Below are positions 9,110 to 16,982 of a stretch of DNA of 64,000 nucleotides, piece after piece. The stretch is from Gemmatimonadota bacterium. Lineage in GTDB: Bacteria; Gemmatimonadota; Gemmatimonadetes; Longimicrobiales; Gaopeijiaceae. The notes below the pieces were generated by a model. It had not been told where the DNA came from. It made no database searches and saw nothing but the letters and a program-made list of their open reading frames with translations. The translations under genes and the position numbers were made by a program. Within the stretch, counting starts at the first letter, position 1. Each line of letters opens with the position of its first letter. The DNA is taken from NCBI GenBank assembly GCA_007126575.1, contig SLBA01000002.1, positions 1 through 64,000 of the forward strand. The letters are read 5' to 3'.

Positions 9110-10204
9110 GTGACGGCTCCTCCGATCGACGACCGCCTGCTCCATCGACTCGACGACGCGGTCGAGCGGTTCGAAGCGGTCACCGTGCGCCTCGGTGATC
9201 CCGAGGTGTCGCGCGATCCGGATCGACTCCGGGATCTCGGGCGGGAGCGCTCCGAACTGGAGCCCATCGCCCGGACCTCAGGGGAGCTGCGCGGGGCGCT
9301 CGCCGAGTGGCGCGGCGCACGCGAGCTTGCCGAGGGGTCCGACGACTCCGAGATGCGTGCGCTGGCCGAGGCCGAGGTGGTCGAACTGGAGTCGCGCCTC
9401 AAGCGGCTCGCCGATCGGGCGCTGCGGCTCCTGGTTCCGAAGGATCCTCTCGCTGCCCGGGATGCGGTGCTCGAGATCCGTGCCGGAACCGGGGGCGACG
9501 AGGCGGGGCTGTTCGCTGCCGACCTCCTGCGCATGTACCGACGCTTCGCCGAATCGCAGCGCTGGACCGTGGAGCTGATCGACCTGTCGGAGGGGATCCC
9601 GGGGTCGATCCGCGAAGCGGTGGTGACGGTTCGCGGCGACGGAGCGTACGGTGCGCTGCGCTTCGAGTCCGGGGTCCACCGCGTGCAGCGGGTCCCCGAG
9701 ACCGAGAGCCAGGGGAGGATCCACACCTCCGCCGCGACCGTGGCGGTGCTCCCCGAGGCCGAGGAGGTCGAGGTGTCGATCGATCCTTCGGATCTTCGAA
9801 TCGATGTCTTTCGTTCCTCGGGGCCCGGGGGCCAGTCGGTGAACACGACCGATTCGGCGGTACGGATCACGCACCTGCCCACCGGACTCGTCGTTACCTG
9901 TCAGGACGAGAAATCACAACTGAAGAATCGCAACCAGGCGATGAAGGTCCTGCGGAGCCGGTTGCTGGACCGTGAAATCGCGGAACGGGAGGCCGAGCGC
10001 GCACGCGACCGCAAGGCGCAGGTCGGAACCGGCGACCGGTCGGCGAAGATCCGCACTTACAACTTCCCGCAGAACCGCGTCACCGACCACCGGATCGGGC
10101 TGACACTGCATCAGCTGGACCAGGTCCTGGAAGGCGACCTCTCTCCCGTGCTCGACGCACTGCGGCTGGCCGACGAGGAAGAGCGCCTCGAGGAGGTGAT
10201 GTGA
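9110..10204 (+). CDS. prfA: Peptide chain release factor 1
   Basis: RF1 reads UAA and UAG stop codons and triggers peptidyl-tRNA hydrolysis. The product of 364 residues has the catalytic GGQ in GPGGQSVNT near residue 242. The tripeptide anticodon has the RF1 form P-x-T (PET in [10 protein letters not shown]), which excludes RF2. The start is GTG 9110. The last codon and stop form ATGTGA, so prmC begins inside this gene. PrmC methylates the GGQ glutamine, so the two genes form a functional pair. Confidence 0.97.
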   Translation: MTAPPIDDRLLHRLDDAVERFEAVTVRLGDPEVSRDPDRLRDLGRERSELEPIARTSGELRGALAEWRGARELAEGSDDSEMRALAEAEVVELESRLKRLADRALRLLVPKDPLAARDAVLEIRAGTGGDEAGLFAADLLRMYRRFAESQRWTVELIDLSEGIPGSIREAVVTVRGDGAYGALRFESGVHRVQRVPETESQGRIHTSAATVAVLPEAEEVEVSIDPSDLRIDVFRSSGPGGQSVNTTDSAVRITHLPTGLVVTCQDEKSQLKNRNQAMKVLRSRLLDREIAEREAERARDRKAQVGTGDRSAKIRTYNFPQNRVTDHRIGLTLHQLDQVLEGDLSPVLDALRLADEEERLEEVM

Positions 10205-11247
10205 CCGAATCCCCTCCCCGATTCCGGGATCCGGTGGATCCACCGGCGGAAGGAAAGCCCTGGTCGGTGCTGCGTCTGCTTCGCTGGAGCACCCGATACC
10301 TCGAGGACAAGGGGATCACCGATGTGCGCAGCGACGTGGAGCACCTGCTGGCCGACACCCTGGAGATGCGGCGGCTCGAGCTCTACCTGCATCACGAGCG
10401 GCCCCTGAGCACGGCGGAGCTCTCGGCGTTCAGGCCTCGGCTCCTCGAACGGGCACGACGTCGGCCCTTGCAGTACATTCTCGGGGTGGCCTCTTTTCGG
10501 GAGCTGGAGCTCGAGGTCGATGAGCGGGTGCTGATTCCCCGTCCCGAGACCGAGGAGCTGGTCGAGGCGGTCCTCTCGCGGGTGCGGGAATGGGGCCGCG
10601 AGGGTCTCGAGGCGATCGATGTGGGGACGGGCAGTGGCGCCATCGCCCTCTCGCTCCTCTCGGAGGGCCCCTTTCGCCGGGTGGTCGGAGTCGACCGGTC
10701 GGGAGCGGCGCTCGATGTGGCCCGTGGGAACGCCGAGCGGCTCGGGTTGGCCGGGCGCGTCGAGTTCCTCGAGGGAGACCTCCTCGAACCCATCGGGACC
10801 GGGGTCCGGTTCGACGTACTGGTGTCGAATCCGCCCTATGTGGCCCCGGAGGAGTGGACGCAGCTGCCACCCGAGGTTCGCGACTTCGAGCCGCGGATGG
10901 CGCTGGAGGCCGGCGAAGACGGCTTGGCCTTCTATGGCCGGTTGGTGGCCGATGGGGGAAGGGTCCTTCGACCGGGTGGATTCATGGCGCTCGAGGTCGG
11001 GGCGGACCAGGCCCCCCGGGTCGTGGAGTGGATTCGAAAGCATCCCGGCTGGGAGCGGCCGGTGGTGCTTCGGGATATGGCCGGACGGGACCGGATCGTC
11101 CTCTCCGGATGGAATGGAGAAGAAGTTTCCTCAGAGCAAGGATTGACGGATGTCGAAGATCGAAGAGATGGCGAAGGAACTCGGAGAGGCCCTCGGGCGG
11201 ACCGACGAGTACAAGGCCCTGAAGCGGGCGGTGTCGGGACTCGATGA
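10201..11247 (+). CDS. prmC: Release factor glutamine methyltransferase
   Basis: PrmC is a SAM-dependent methyltransferase that modifies the glutamine of the GGQ motif in release factors. The SAM loop [11 protein letters not shown] lies near residue 140 and the catalytic NPPYV near 210. GTG 10201 overlaps the prfA stop by 4 bases. The canonical C-terminus would be around [10 protein letters not shown] (about residue 305). Here the frame continues for some 40 more residues of Arg/Gly-rich sequence and overlaps the next gene by 98 bases, ending at 11247. At 348 residues it is longer than the usual 280-290. The enzyme assignment is secure; whether the tail is functional is doubtful. Confidence 0.93.
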   Translation: MTESPPRFRDPVDPPAEGKPWSVLRLLRWSTRYLEDKGITDVRSDVEHLLADTLEMRRLELYLHHERPLSTAELSAFRPRLLERARRRPLQYILGVASFRELELEVDERVLIPRPETEELVEAVLSRVREWGREGLEAIDVGTGSGAIALSLLSEGPFRRVVGVDRSGAALDVARGNAERLGLAGRVEFLEGDLLEPIGTGVRFDVLVSNPPYVAPEEWTQLPPEVRDFEPRMALEAGEDGLAFYGRLVADGGRVLRPGGFMALEVGADQAPRVVEWIRKHPGWERPVVLRDMAGRDRIVLSGWNGEEVSSEQGLTDVEDRRDGEGTRRGPRADRRVQGPEAGGVGTR

Positions 11248-11509
11248 GGATCGGGAGCTGAACACGCTCAAGAACGAGCTGCAGAAGCTCGAGCAGTCGC
11301 TCGTCACGCAGCTCCAGGCTGGCCAGGAGCCTTCCGAGGAAGACCGGAATCGGTACGAGGAGATGGCCGGAGACCTCCAGTCGAAGCCCGAATACCAGCG
11401 CCTCGTCGCGGCGCAGTCGAACTTCGACAAGCTCCTGCAGAGGGTGAACGAGACCATTTCCAGGGGCATCCAGGAAGGGTCGGAAAGCCGCATCATCCTT
11501 CCCTCCTGA
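11150..11509 (+). CDS. YlbF/YmcA-family protein
   Basis: This is a small, all-helical, highly charged protein of 119 residues with the YlbF/YmcA pattern: an N-terminal amphipathic helix ([19 protein letters not shown]), a long Leu-heptad helix and a C-terminal NFDKLLQRVNETISRGI. In Bacillus these proteins form a complex with YaaT that affects RNA maturation and developmental decisions; the role here is unknown. ATG 11150 is preceded by a weak AAGGATTG. It overlaps the tail of prmC by 98 bases in another frame. Its codon and residue composition look like a real protein, whereas the overlapping prmC tail does not. Confidence 0.75.
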   Translation: MSKIEEMAKELGEALGRTDEYKALKRAVSGLDEDRELNTLKNELQKLEQSLVTQLQAGQEPSEEDRNRYEEMAGDLQSKPEYQRLVAAQSNFDKLLQRVNETISRGIQEGSESRIILPS

Positions 11510-11526
11510 CCGGACCGACTTCGCGC

Positions 11527-12219
11527 ATGGCATCTCTGAAGGACCTCCGCGGCCCGGTCTACCGGATCATCGAACCGGTGACCCGGGCCCTCGTGCGATG
11601 GGGTGTCCACCCCAATGCCCTCACCAGTTTCGGCTTTCTGGTGACGGTCTTCGCGGGGCTGCTCTACCACATGGACCACGTGCGCTGGGCGGGGTTTTTC
11701 GTGCTCCTCGGCGGGCTCGTCGATATCTTCGACGGTCGGGTGGCGCGCGAGAGCGGGCTGGCGTCGAAGTTCGGATCATTCTATGACTCGACCCTCGACC
11801 GGATGAGCGAGATCGTCGTCTTCATCGGACTGATCTCGCTCTACAATCAGTACGGGCGCGAACTCGCCGACGCCTGGATGATCTACGTGATCGCCCTGGC
11901 GATGGGGGGCTCGGTCATGGTCAGCTACACGCGGGCCCGCGCCGAGTCGCTGGGTCTCGACTGCAGCGTCGGATTCATGCAGCGGGCGGAGCGCGTGGCG
12001 CTCCTCGGGGGTGGATCCCTCTTCTTCGGGCTCATGTGGGACGGGCTCGTACTCAAGGTGGTCCTGGTCATTCTGGCGATCACCACGGTGCTTACAGCGA
12101 TCCAGCGAATCGTCTGGGTCTATCTACATGCGGCGGGCGTGCCTCTCGACGAGGCGCCGGCCCCGCCCTCCAACAACGAGCGAACGGAGTCAATCAGTGA
12201 GCGATCGACCAGAGATTAA
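11527..12219 (+). CDS. CDP-alcohol phosphatidyltransferase (probable phosphatidylinositol-phosphate synthase)
   Basis: This membrane enzyme of 230 residues joins a CDP-diacylglycerol to an alcohol phosphate. The family signature DG-x2-AR-x8-G-x3-D-x3-D is intact in the stretch that begins DGRVAR and ends SFYDSTLD (about residues 68-90). Five or six hydrophobic helices are visible, and the C-terminus is a hydrophilic Pro-rich tail. Its 3' end overlaps the inositol-phosphate synthase gene by 23 bases. By context the likely alcohol is myo-inositol phosphate, giving phosphatidylinositol phosphate. Phosphatidylglycerol-phosphate synthase remains an alternative from sequence alone. Confidence 0.82.
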   Translation: MASLKDLRGPVYRIIEPVTRALVRWGVHPNALTSFGFLVTVFAGLLYHMDHVRWAGFFVLLGGLVDIFDGRVARESGLASKFGSFYDSTLDRMSEIVVFIGLISLYNQYGRELADAWMIYVIALAMGGSVMVSYTRARAESLGLDCSVGFMQRAERVALLGGGSLFFGLMWDGLVLKVVLVILAITTVLTAIQRIVWVYLHAAGVPLDEAPAPPSNNERTESISERSTRD

Positions 12220-13516
12220 ACCGGCCACCGGCCGCCTCGGCATCCTTCTTCCCGGGTTCGGCGCCGTCGCGACCACAGTGGTCGCGGGGGTCGAGGCCGC
12301 CCGGCGTGGCCTCGCGAAGCCCATCGGCTCGCTGACCCAGCTGAACACGATCCGCCTGGGCAAGCGGACCGACGACCGGACGCCCCTCATCAAGGACTTC
12401 GTTTCACTCTCGGAGCTCGAGGACCTCGTCTTCGGCACATGGGACCCGATCCCCGACGATGGATACGAGAGCGCGTTGAACGCCGGCGTCCTCGAACGCC
12501 ACCACCTGGATCCGATGGAGGACTTCCTGCGGTCGGTCAAGCCGATGCCGGCGGTCTTCGACAAGGAATACGTCCGGCGGCTGGACGGACCGAACGTGAA
12601 GAAGGGTGAGAACAAGTTCGACCTCGCCCGGCAGCTGCGCGAGGACATCCGCCGCTTCAAGGAGGAGAACGGGTGTGAACGCCTGGTGATGGTCTGGTGC
12701 GGAAGCACCGAGATCTTCCTGCGTACGGGTGCGGTCCACGCGACGCTCGAGGCGTTCGAGCAGGGGATGCGCGACAACGACCCGGCGATCGCCCCGTCGA
12801 TGCTCTACGCGTATGCGGCGATCATGGAGGGGGTTCCGTATGCGAACGGCGCCCCGAATCTCTCGGCCGACATCCCGGCCCTGGAAGAGGCCGCCATCGA
12901 GCGGGGCGTGCCCCTTGCCGGAAAGGATTTCAAGACGGGCCAGACGATGATGAAGACGATCCTGGCCCCGGGCTTCAAGGCCCGCATGCTGGGCGTCGAG
13001 GGCTGGTTCTCGACGAACATCCTGGGCAACCGTGACGGCGCCGTCCTCGACGATCCGGAGTCCTTCAAGACGAAGGAGGAGTCGAAGCTGAGCGTGCTCG
13101 AGCACATCCTGCAGCCCGAAAAGTACCCCGATCTCTACAAGGATCTGTACCACAAGGTGCGGATCAACTACTACCCCCCGCGCGGCGACAACAAGGAGGG
13201 GTGGGACAATATCGATATCGTGGGGTGGATGGGCTACAAGATGCAGATCAAGGTAGACTTCCTGTGTCGGGACTCGATCCTGGCCGCCCCGATCATCCTC
13301 GACCTGGCGCTCTTTCTCGACCTGGCCAAGCGGTCCGGGCAGAGCGGGATCCAGGAGTGGCTGTCCTTCTACTTCAAGAGCCCGCAGACGCCCGCGGGCC
13401 TCTATCCGGAGCACGACCTTTTCATCCAGCACAAGAAGCTGAAGAACACGCTTCGCTGGCTGGGTGGCGAGGAGCCCCTGACCCACCTGGGGCTCGAGTA
13501 CTACGAGGGAGAATGA
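12197..13516 (+). CDS. ino1: Myo-inositol-1-phosphate synthase
   Basis: This enzyme makes L-myo-inositol-1-phosphate from glucose-6-phosphate with catalytic NAD. The product of 439 residues has an N-terminal Rossmann glycine-rich loop (GILLPGFGAVATTV, about 11-24). The family core is present: VMVWCGSTE near 165, MLYAYAA near 200, GKDFKTGQTMMKT near 240 and STNILGNRDG near 275. GTG 12197 is chosen because GGAG lies 8 bases upstream and the Rossmann strand then follows directly. Adjacency to a CDP-alcohol phosphatidyltransferase points to inositol lipid synthesis rather than mycothiol synthesis. The length resembles the Bacteroidota-type synthase more than the roughly 360-residue actinobacterial form; that comparison is from memory. 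Confidence 0.93.
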   Translation: MSDRPEIKPATGRLGILLPGFGAVATTVVAGVEAARRGLAKPIGSLTQLNTIRLGKRTDDRTPLIKDFVSLSELEDLVFGTWDPIPDDGYESALNAGVLERHHLDPMEDFLRSVKPMPAVFDKEYVRRLDGPNVKKGENKFDLARQLREDIRRFKEENGCERLVMVWCGSTEIFLRTGAVHATLEAFEQGMRDNDPAIAPSMLYAYAAIMEGVPYANGAPNLSADIPALEEAAIERGVPLAGKDFKTGQTMMKTILAPGFKARMLGVEGWFSTNILGNRDGAVLDDPESFKTKEESKLSVLEHILQPEKYPDLYKDLYHKVRINYYPPRGDNKEGWDNIDIVGWMGYKMQIKVDFLCRDSILAAPIILDLALFLDLAKRSGQSGIQEWLSFYFKSPQTPAGLYPEHDLFIQHKKLKNTLRWLGGEEPLTHLGLEYYEGE

Positions 13517-13520
13517 GGTC

Positions 13521-14252
13521 GTGAATCCTTCGGAGGGCCCCGACGCCGCTTCCCCCGGGGAGGGGCGTCGGGGTCTTTTCCTGGTCATCGAGGGGGTCGA
13601 GGGGGCGGGCAAGTCCACGCAGGTCGAGCGACTGGTCCAGTGGCTCGAGACCCTCGGAGTCGAAACCGTCCGGTCGCGGGAGCCGGGGGGGACGCCGCTC
13701 GGAGAGGCGGTCCGGGAGGTACTCCTCGATCGGGACGAACTCCGGATCGGGTCGGAGTCCGAGCTCTTCCTGATGCTGGCGGCCCGTGCGGCCTTCGTGC
13801 GCGACGTCGTGCGGCCGGCACTCGAGCGCGGCGCGGTGATGGTCGCGGACCGCTTCGAGTTCTCGACCTTCGCCTACCAGGGCTACGGCCGGGGGCTTCC
13901 CCTCGACGAGGTCCGGAGGCTGAACGCCTTCGCGACCGGGGGCCTTCGACCCCATCTCGTCCTCATCCTCGACCTCCCGGCGGCCGAGGGGAGGGCGCGT
14001 CAGCGGACCGCGGGTAAGGTGGACGATCGCATCGAGGCGTCGGGCGAGGGATTCCTCGAACGAGTTTCGCGCGGGTACCGACTCCTGGCCGCCGAGGATG
14101 ATCGCGCGGTCCTCGTCGATGCGCGCCTCGAGCCCGGGGGGGTCGAAGCCCGCATCCGCTCCGTGCTCGCCGCTCGATTCCCGGAACCCTTCGGTACCGC
14201 GGGGGGTTCGAGTACTTCAACTCTCACTCAACCGCCGATCCCCTCCGAATGA
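13521..14252 (+). CDS. tmk: Thymidylate kinase
   Basis: This kinase phosphorylates dTMP to dTDP in the dTTP pathway. The product of 243 residues starts at GTG 13521. The P-loop EGVEGAGKST lies near residue 24, the DR motif in ADRFEFSTFAYQG near 110, and a LID-like KVDDRIE near 168. An N-terminal extension of about 16 residues precedes the first strand. The stop overlaps the next start (ATGA). The C-terminal 20 residues (Gly/Ser/Thr-rich) are atypical. Confidence 0.94.
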   Translation: MNPSEGPDAASPGEGRRGLFLVIEGVEGAGKSTQVERLVQWLETLGVETVRSREPGGTPLGEAVREVLLDRDELRIGSESELFLMLAARAAFVRDVVRPALERGAVMVADRFEFSTFAYQGYGRGLPLDEVRRLNAFATGGLRPHLVLILDLPAAEGRARQRTAGKVDDRIEASGEGFLERVSRGYRLLAAEDDRAVLVDARLEPGGVEARIRSVLAARFPEPFGTAGGSSTSTLTQPPIPSE

Positions 14253-15979
14253 GTTCTCGACGCGCCCCCCTAGGTCCCGGAATCGTCCTCCTTCTGGCTC
14301 TCATGGCCGGGGGGTGGTTTCTGCAGCGTGGCGTGGCGCAGGAAGAGAACGTCTACCTGCAGTCGCGGCTCTTCCAGGAGGTCCTGGATCACATCTCGGA
14401 CCGATACGTCGATCAGCTCGACCGCGAGCAGCTCTACGACATCGCGATCGACGGACTGCTGAGGGAGCTCGGCGACCCGAACTCCTCGCTGTTGAACGTC
14501 AGCGACTACGAGGACTTCAGGATCCAGACCGAGGGGGACTACGGGGGCGTGGGCCTCGAGATCGTCGACCGCGACAACCTTGTGACCGTCGTGAGTCCGA
14601 TCCCCGGAACCCCCGGGGCGCGCGCGGGCATTCGAGCCGGGGACCAGATCGTCGAGGTCGACGGTGAGTCGATTCGGGGCTGGTCGAGCCAGCAGGCCGT
14701 GCAGGTGCTCCGGGGCCGTCCCGGATCCGACGTGGATGTGCAGATCCTCCGGCCGGGGGTCGAGAACCCGATTCCCTTCACCCTGACCCGACAGCAGATC
14801 CAGCTGCGCTCGGTCGCCTTCGCCACACTGCTCGACGGGGACGTAGGCTACATCCCCCTCGGGATGTTCCAGGAAAACTCGGGACGCGAGGTGCAGGCGG
14901 CCGCCGACTCCCTGCGATCCGAGGGTGCCCGCTCCTTCATCCTCGACCTGCGGGGGAACCCGGGGGGGCTGCTTGCCCAGGGGATCGGGATCACCGACCT
15001 CTTCCTTCCCCGACGGGTCCCGATCGCCGAGACCCGTGGGCAGAGCCGGGACCAGAACGAGGTGATCGAGTCTTCGAGCGACGATCGGTACGAGGGCATG
15101 CCGGTGGTGGTGCTGGTGGATCGCGGGAGCGCGTCCGCCTCGGAAATCCTGGCGGGCGCGCTGCAGGACCACGACCGTGCCCTGGTCGTTGGTGCCACGA
15201 CGTTCGGAAAGGGCTCCGTGCAGTCCCTGTTCACCCTGACCGGGGGGAACGTCCTGAAGCTCACGACCGCGCGCTGGTATACTCCTGCCGGTCGGTCGAT
15301 CGAGCGCCGGACGGACCCCGGTGAGGAACCGGAGGAGCCCGTCGAGGAGGCCCCGGCCGAGCCCGTGCCCCAGACCGTCTCGCTCGGACTCTACGGCGAG
15401 TATGTCTTTTCTCCCGACACAGCGGGTCGGCCCACGGTCGAGTCGATGGCCGGTCGCCAGCTCTACGGGGGTGGGGGGATCGTGCCCGACCTCCTCGTGA
15501 ATCCGGACACCCTTTCGCTGCGGGAGCAGCGGGCGGTTCGCGCCCTCTTCCAGCACGCCGGCATCTACACCACGGGCGTCTTCGACTTCGCCGTGGCCTA
15601 CCTCCAGCGCCAGGACTCGAACGAGGACTTCGAGGTCACCCAGGGCGACCTCGATGACCTCTACGCCCTGTTGCAGGAGCGGGGGTTCGAACTGGATCGT
15701 GAACTGTGGAACGACGCGGAGCGATTCACCCGGCTCCAGCTCGAGTCACAGATCGCCCTTCAGGGGTGGGGCGATGCCGGCCAGTTCCAGCGCCGACTCC
15801 CCAACGACCGTCCGCTGCAGCGCAGTCTCGAGATCCTTCGGGGCACCGAGGACCCCCTCGCGCTCTTTTCGCTCGGGTCCGAGCGTGCGTCGTCCGGAGA
15901 GGGATCGGGATCGGACTCAGACGCGGACGCGGGCGCCGACGAAGAGACCGGATCGGACTCGGAGTCCCCGGGTCGTTGA
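14249..15979 (+). CDS. Carboxy-terminal processing protease (S41, PDZ)
   Basis: This is a periplasmic serine protease of the CtpA/Prc family. The order is an N-terminal signal anchor (about residues 9-30), a helical N-domain, and a PDZ domain (about 95-180, with YGGVGLEI and PGARAGIRAGDQIVEV). The S41 catalytic domain follows, with its Ser in RGSASASEI near 295 and Lys in FGKGSVQS near 320. LDLRGNPGG near 235 is the conserved strand before the active site. A long C-terminal region of about 220 residues is not a recognised domain and ends in an acidic Ser/Asp/Glu-rich tail. The start overlaps the tmk stop by 4 bases. Confidence 0.93.
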   Translation: MSSRRAPLGPGIVLLLALMAGGWFLQRGVAQEENVYLQSRLFQEVLDHISDRYVDQLDREQLYDIAIDGLLRELGDPNSSLLNVSDYEDFRIQTEGDYGGVGLEIVDRDNLVTVVSPIPGTPGARAGIRAGDQIVEVDGESIRGWSSQQAVQVLRGRPGSDVDVQILRPGVENPIPFTLTRQQIQLRSVAFATLLDGDVGYIPLGMFQENSGREVQAAADSLRSEGARSFILDLRGNPGGLLAQGIGITDLFLPRRVPIAETRGQSRDQNEVIESSSDDRYEGMPVVVLVDRGSASASEILAGALQDHDRALVVGATTFGKGSVQSLFTLTGGNVLKLTTARWYTPAGRSIERRTDPGEEPEEPVEEAPAEPVPQTVSLGLYGEYVFSPDTAGRPTVESMAGRQLYGGGGIVPDLLVNPDTLSLREQRAVRALFQHAGIYTTGVFDFAVAYLQRQDSNEDFEVTQGDLDDLYALLQERGFELDRELWNDAERFTRLQLESQIALQGWGDAGQFQRRLPNDRPLQRSLEILRGTEDPLALFSLGSERASSGEGSGSDSDADAGADEETGSDSESPGR

Positions 15980-16027
15980 TCGCCCCGGTCGGACCGATCC
16001 GCCCGGACCGGCGCCCGGAGGCCTGAC

Positions 16028-16891
16028 GTGAGCCTCCTGGCGCTCCTGCTCGCCCTCGCCATGGGAGCGCTCGTCGGGGTCCTCTCGGGCCTTCTCGGCA
16101 TCGGAGGGGGCATCGTGATGGTGCCCTTCTTCTACCTCCTCATGGCGATGCCCGAATGGTCGGGGATCGTGGTGGCGTCGGAGCACCAGACCGCGCTGGC
16201 CCATGCCACCTCGCTGGCGGTGATCCTTCCCACCGCCGTCTCGGGATTCCTCTCGTACCGGCGGCTAGGCACCCTCGACTTCGACGTGGTCCTGCCCCTC
16301 GGGGTCCCGGCCGGGATCGCCGCCGTATTCGGGGCCCTGCTCGCGGTGGCGATGCCCGGGCCCCTCCTTCGGGTCGGGTTCTCGGTCCTCCTACTGGTTT
16401 CCTGCCTTCGCCTCCTCCGCTCCGACGACGGGACTTCCGTTACCGCGCATCGCGAGGCGGGCGGTGGCGTCTCGAAGGGGGCGGCGGTCGTCGGGGGCGC
16501 CGGGGTGGGACTGCTCTCGGCGCTGCTGGGGATCGGCGGGGGGATCGTGGCGATCCCGATCCTGCTCCACTGGGTGGGGCTCGAGCTCAAGCGCGTGGCG
16601 GCGGCCTCGATCGGGATCGTCGCCTTCGCGGCGCCGGCGGGGATCCTTTCCTACGCGGCCGCCGGCTGGGGAGTGGAGGGGTTGCCGGGGGGGTCGGTCG
16701 GCTACGTGGCCCTTCCCCTGGCCCTGGCGATGATCCCGGGGGCGGTCCTGTTGGCTCCCCTCGGCACCCGGATCAACCAGGCCCTGCCGGTCCGGCATCT
16801 GCGGAGGGCGTTCGGTCTCCTCATGCTCGTGGTCGGGATCCGGCTCCTCTGGACCAACCTCCCGCAGCTGCCCGGGCTGTGGACCGGATGA
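16028..16891 (+). CDS. TauE/SafE-family membrane exporter
   Basis: This polytopic permease of 287 residues has about eight hydrophobic helices and the duplicated family motif: GLLGIGGGIVMVPFF near residue 20 and SALLGIGGGIVAIPILLH near 165. Members export sulfite, sulfoacetate or related small organic anions; the substrate here cannot be read from the sequence. GTG 16028 has GGAGG 6-7 bases upstream. No sulfur-metabolism gene is adjacent. Confidence 0.88.
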   Translation: MSLLALLLALAMGALVGVLSGLLGIGGGIVMVPFFYLLMAMPEWSGIVVASEHQTALAHATSLAVILPTAVSGFLSYRRLGTLDFDVVLPLGVPAGIAAVFGALLAVAMPGPLLRVGFSVLLLVSCLRLLRSDDGTSVTAHREAGGGVSKGAAVVGGAGVGLLSALLGIGGGIVAIPILLHWVGLELKRVAAASIGIVAFAAPAGILSYAAAGWGVEGLPGGSVGYVALPLALAMIPGAVLLAPLGTRINQALPVRHLRRAFGLLMLVVGIRLLWTNLPQLPGLWTG

Positions 16892-16982
16892 GGTCGGCAC
16901 GCTGGTCGGAGCGTTACCTTTTCTGCCATGGAAGCGCCCGGAGATCCGGACCATACTCCTTCGCACGGGAACGACGAGACTC

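Noticed and set aside
16915-16920. TACCTT as a -10 before the asparaginase fusion
   Set aside because: The sequence 17-18 bases upstream (GGTCGG) does not resemble a -35, so it is not listed as a promoter.
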